Source of the DNA: DASTWM01 sp035765855
GTDB lineage: Bacteria > Chloroflexota > Chloroflexia > Chloroflexales > Roseiflexaceae
Assembly: GCA_035765855.1 (NCBI GenBank)
Contig: DASTWM010000261.1
Span: 1 to 5,365 of the forward strand
DNA length: 5,365 nucleotides
Direction: 5' to 3'
The notes beneath the pieces were generated by a model. The model was not told the DNA's origin. It searched no databases and was given only the letters and a program-made list of their open reading frames with translations. Below are positions 4,420-5,365 of this stretch, piece after piece; the stretch's first letter is position 1; the number at the start of each line of letters is the position of its first letter. The translations under genes and the position numbers were made by a program.

Positions 4420-5301
4420 ATGGAAAAATCAACCTGGACCACAAAAGCAGGTTTGGCGCAAATGCTTAAAGGCGGCGTGATCATGGACGTGGTCACCGCC
4501 GAGCAGGCACGCATTGCTGAAGAAGCTGGCGCAGTTGCCGTGATGGCGCTGGAACGGGTACCTGCTGATATTCGCGCGCATGGCGGCGTGGCGCGCATGA
4601 GCGACCCGGAAATGATTGAAAGCATCATGCAAGCTGTGACTATTCCGGTCATGGCGAAGGCGCGCATCGGGCACTTCGTTGAGGCGCAAATTCTGGAAGC
4701 GATCGGCGTTGATTACATCGACGAGAGCGAAGTGCTGACACCTGCGGACGAAGAGCATCACATCAACAAGCACAACTTCAAGGTGCCGTTTGTGTGTGGT
4801 TGCCGCAATCTTGGCGAGGCGCTGCGGCGCGTTGCCGAGGGCGCGGCCATGCTGCGCACCAAAGGTGAGGCAGGCACCGGCAACGTGGTGGAAGCTGTGC
4901 GACACGCGCGCACGGTGTACGGCGAGATCCGGCGGCTGCAAAGCATGAGCCAGGATGAGCTGTTTACCGCTGCCAAGAATTTGCAGGCTCCGTATGAACT
5001 CGTGCGGCAGGTCGCTGAGGCTGGCAAACTGCCGGTGGTGAATTTCGCGGCGGGCGGCGTGGCGACTCCGGCAGACGCGGCGCTGATGATGCAGCTTGGC
5101 GTGGACGGCGTGTTCGTCGGCTCCGGCATTTTCAAGAGCGGCGATCCGGCGAAGCGCGCGCGGGCGATTGTTCAGGCGACGACGCACTTCAACGAGCCGG
5201 AAATCATTGATGATGTCAGCAAGAATCTGGGTGAGGCGATGGTCGGTATCGAGATCAGCACGCTGCCGCAAGATCAGTTGCTTGCGAGCCGGGGCTGGTA
5301 G
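4420..5301 (+). CDS. pdxS: Pyridoxal 5'-phosphate synthase, synthase subunit PdxS
   Basis: This 293-residue (beta/alpha)8-barrel enzyme makes vitamin B6 by the DXP-independent route. It joins ribose 5-phosphate, glyceraldehyde 3-phosphate and ammonia to give pyridoxal 5'-phosphate; the ammonia is supplied by the glutaminase PdxT in a 12+12 complex. The match to the family is nearly continuous: KGGVIMDVV (17-25, Asp23), MALERVPADIR (42-52), IPVMAKARIGH (75-85, Lys80 forming the first Schiff base), DESEVLTPADE (101-111), MLRTKGEAGTGN (144-155, Lys148 as the second active lysine), NFAAGGVATPADAALM (208-223) and VFVGSGIFKSGDPAKRA (231-247). All catalytic residues are present and length is normal, ending in SRGW. 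pdxT often lies directly downstream but is not in the remaining 64 bases. B6 products serve enzymes such as the aminotransferase at the left, though the two lie in different transcripts. Confidence 0.98.
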   Translation: MEKSTWTTKAGLAQMLKGGVIMDVVTAEQARIAEEAGAVAVMALERVPADIRAHGGVARMSDPEMIESIMQAVTIPVMAKARIGHFVEAQILEAIGVDYIDESEVLTPADEEHHINKHNFKVPFVCGCRNLGEALRRVAEGAAMLRTKGEAGTGNVVEAVRHARTVYGEIRRLQSMSQDELFTAAKNLQAPYELVRQVAEAGKLPVVNFAAGGVATPADAALMMQLGVDGVFVGSGIFKSGDPAKRARAIVQATTHFNEPEIIDDVSKNLGEAMVGIEISTLPQDQLLASRGW

Positions 5302-5315
5302 ACAATTTCTGAATT

Positions 5316-5365
5316 ATGGGTTTTGAGTTTTGAATAAGCATCTTGTTCTATAACTCACAACTCAT
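5316..5365. repeat. Long imperfect inverted repeat after pdxS, cut by the window edge
   Basis: The left arm (from 5316, ATGGGTTTTGAGTTTTG) pairs with the right arm (5349-5365, TATAACTCACAACTCAT) over 17 positions, with two mismatches and two G-T pairs. A loop of about 16 nt separates them. Each arm contains short repeats (GTTTTGA twice; AACTC twice). It may act as a terminator or mRNA 3' hairpin for pdxS, or be one copy of a dispersed AACTCA-type intergenic repeat. The arms may continue past the edge. Confidence 0.6.

Noticed and set aside
4429..5271. 280-codon open frame on the minus strand opposite pdxS
   Set aside because: It is the antisense shadow of a fully conserved pdxS; the translation is rich in Arg and His with no domain and no ribosome site.

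Overview
The window reads as ordinary chromosomal DNA of a moderately GC-rich bacterium. The protein styles suggest a member of the Chloroflexota: a SufR-like regulator beside a Mn-type superoxide dismutase, a PdxS of the bacterial PdxS/PdxT type, and a small protein with a C-terminal membrane anchor ahead of a GT2 glycosyltransferase. Short heptamer and octamer intergenic repeats fit the same guess. The lineage is inferred from general resemblance, not from a marker gene. I see no tRNA, rRNA, CRISPR array, transposase or phage gene.

Left half (1-2703), minus strand. Four genes point leftward. Transcribed in order they are a short-chain dehydrogenase/reductase (1870-2640), a PatA-like class I aminotransferase (538-1701), a 115-residue protein with one C-terminal membrane segment (137-484), and the first 43 codons of a GT2 glycosyltransferase that runs off the left edge (1-130). 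The last three are closely spaced (53 and 6 nt gaps), have good ribosome binding sites and no visible terminator between them, so they probably form one transcript. The reductase has its own promoter (TTGACA, 17 nt, TAGACT). That promoter lies inside the longest open frame, so the true start is most likely the GTG at 2640.

Middle (2704-4320). A 154-nt divergent intergenic stretch with short tandem repeats leads into a near-consensus sigma-70 promoter (TTGACA, 17 nt, TATACT) that carries palindromes. It drives a SufR-like winged-helix regulator with a cysteine-rich C-terminus (2916-3551) and then a Mn-type superoxide dismutase (3634-4239). A strong rho-independent terminator ends the unit at 4274-4320. 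The simplest reading is an autoregulated unit in which an iron-sulfur-sensing repressor controls superoxide defence.

Right end (4321-5365). A separate extended -10 promoter drives pdxS, the synthase subunit of pyridoxal 5'-phosphate synthase (4420-5301). Its usual glutaminase partner pdxT is not in the window. The last 50 bases form a long imperfect inverted repeat cut by the window edge. The genes are recognisable housekeeping or stress genes. The points most worth a second look are the regulator/SOD unit with its candidate operators, the unassigned small membrane protein tied to the glycosyltransferase, and the terminal repeat.
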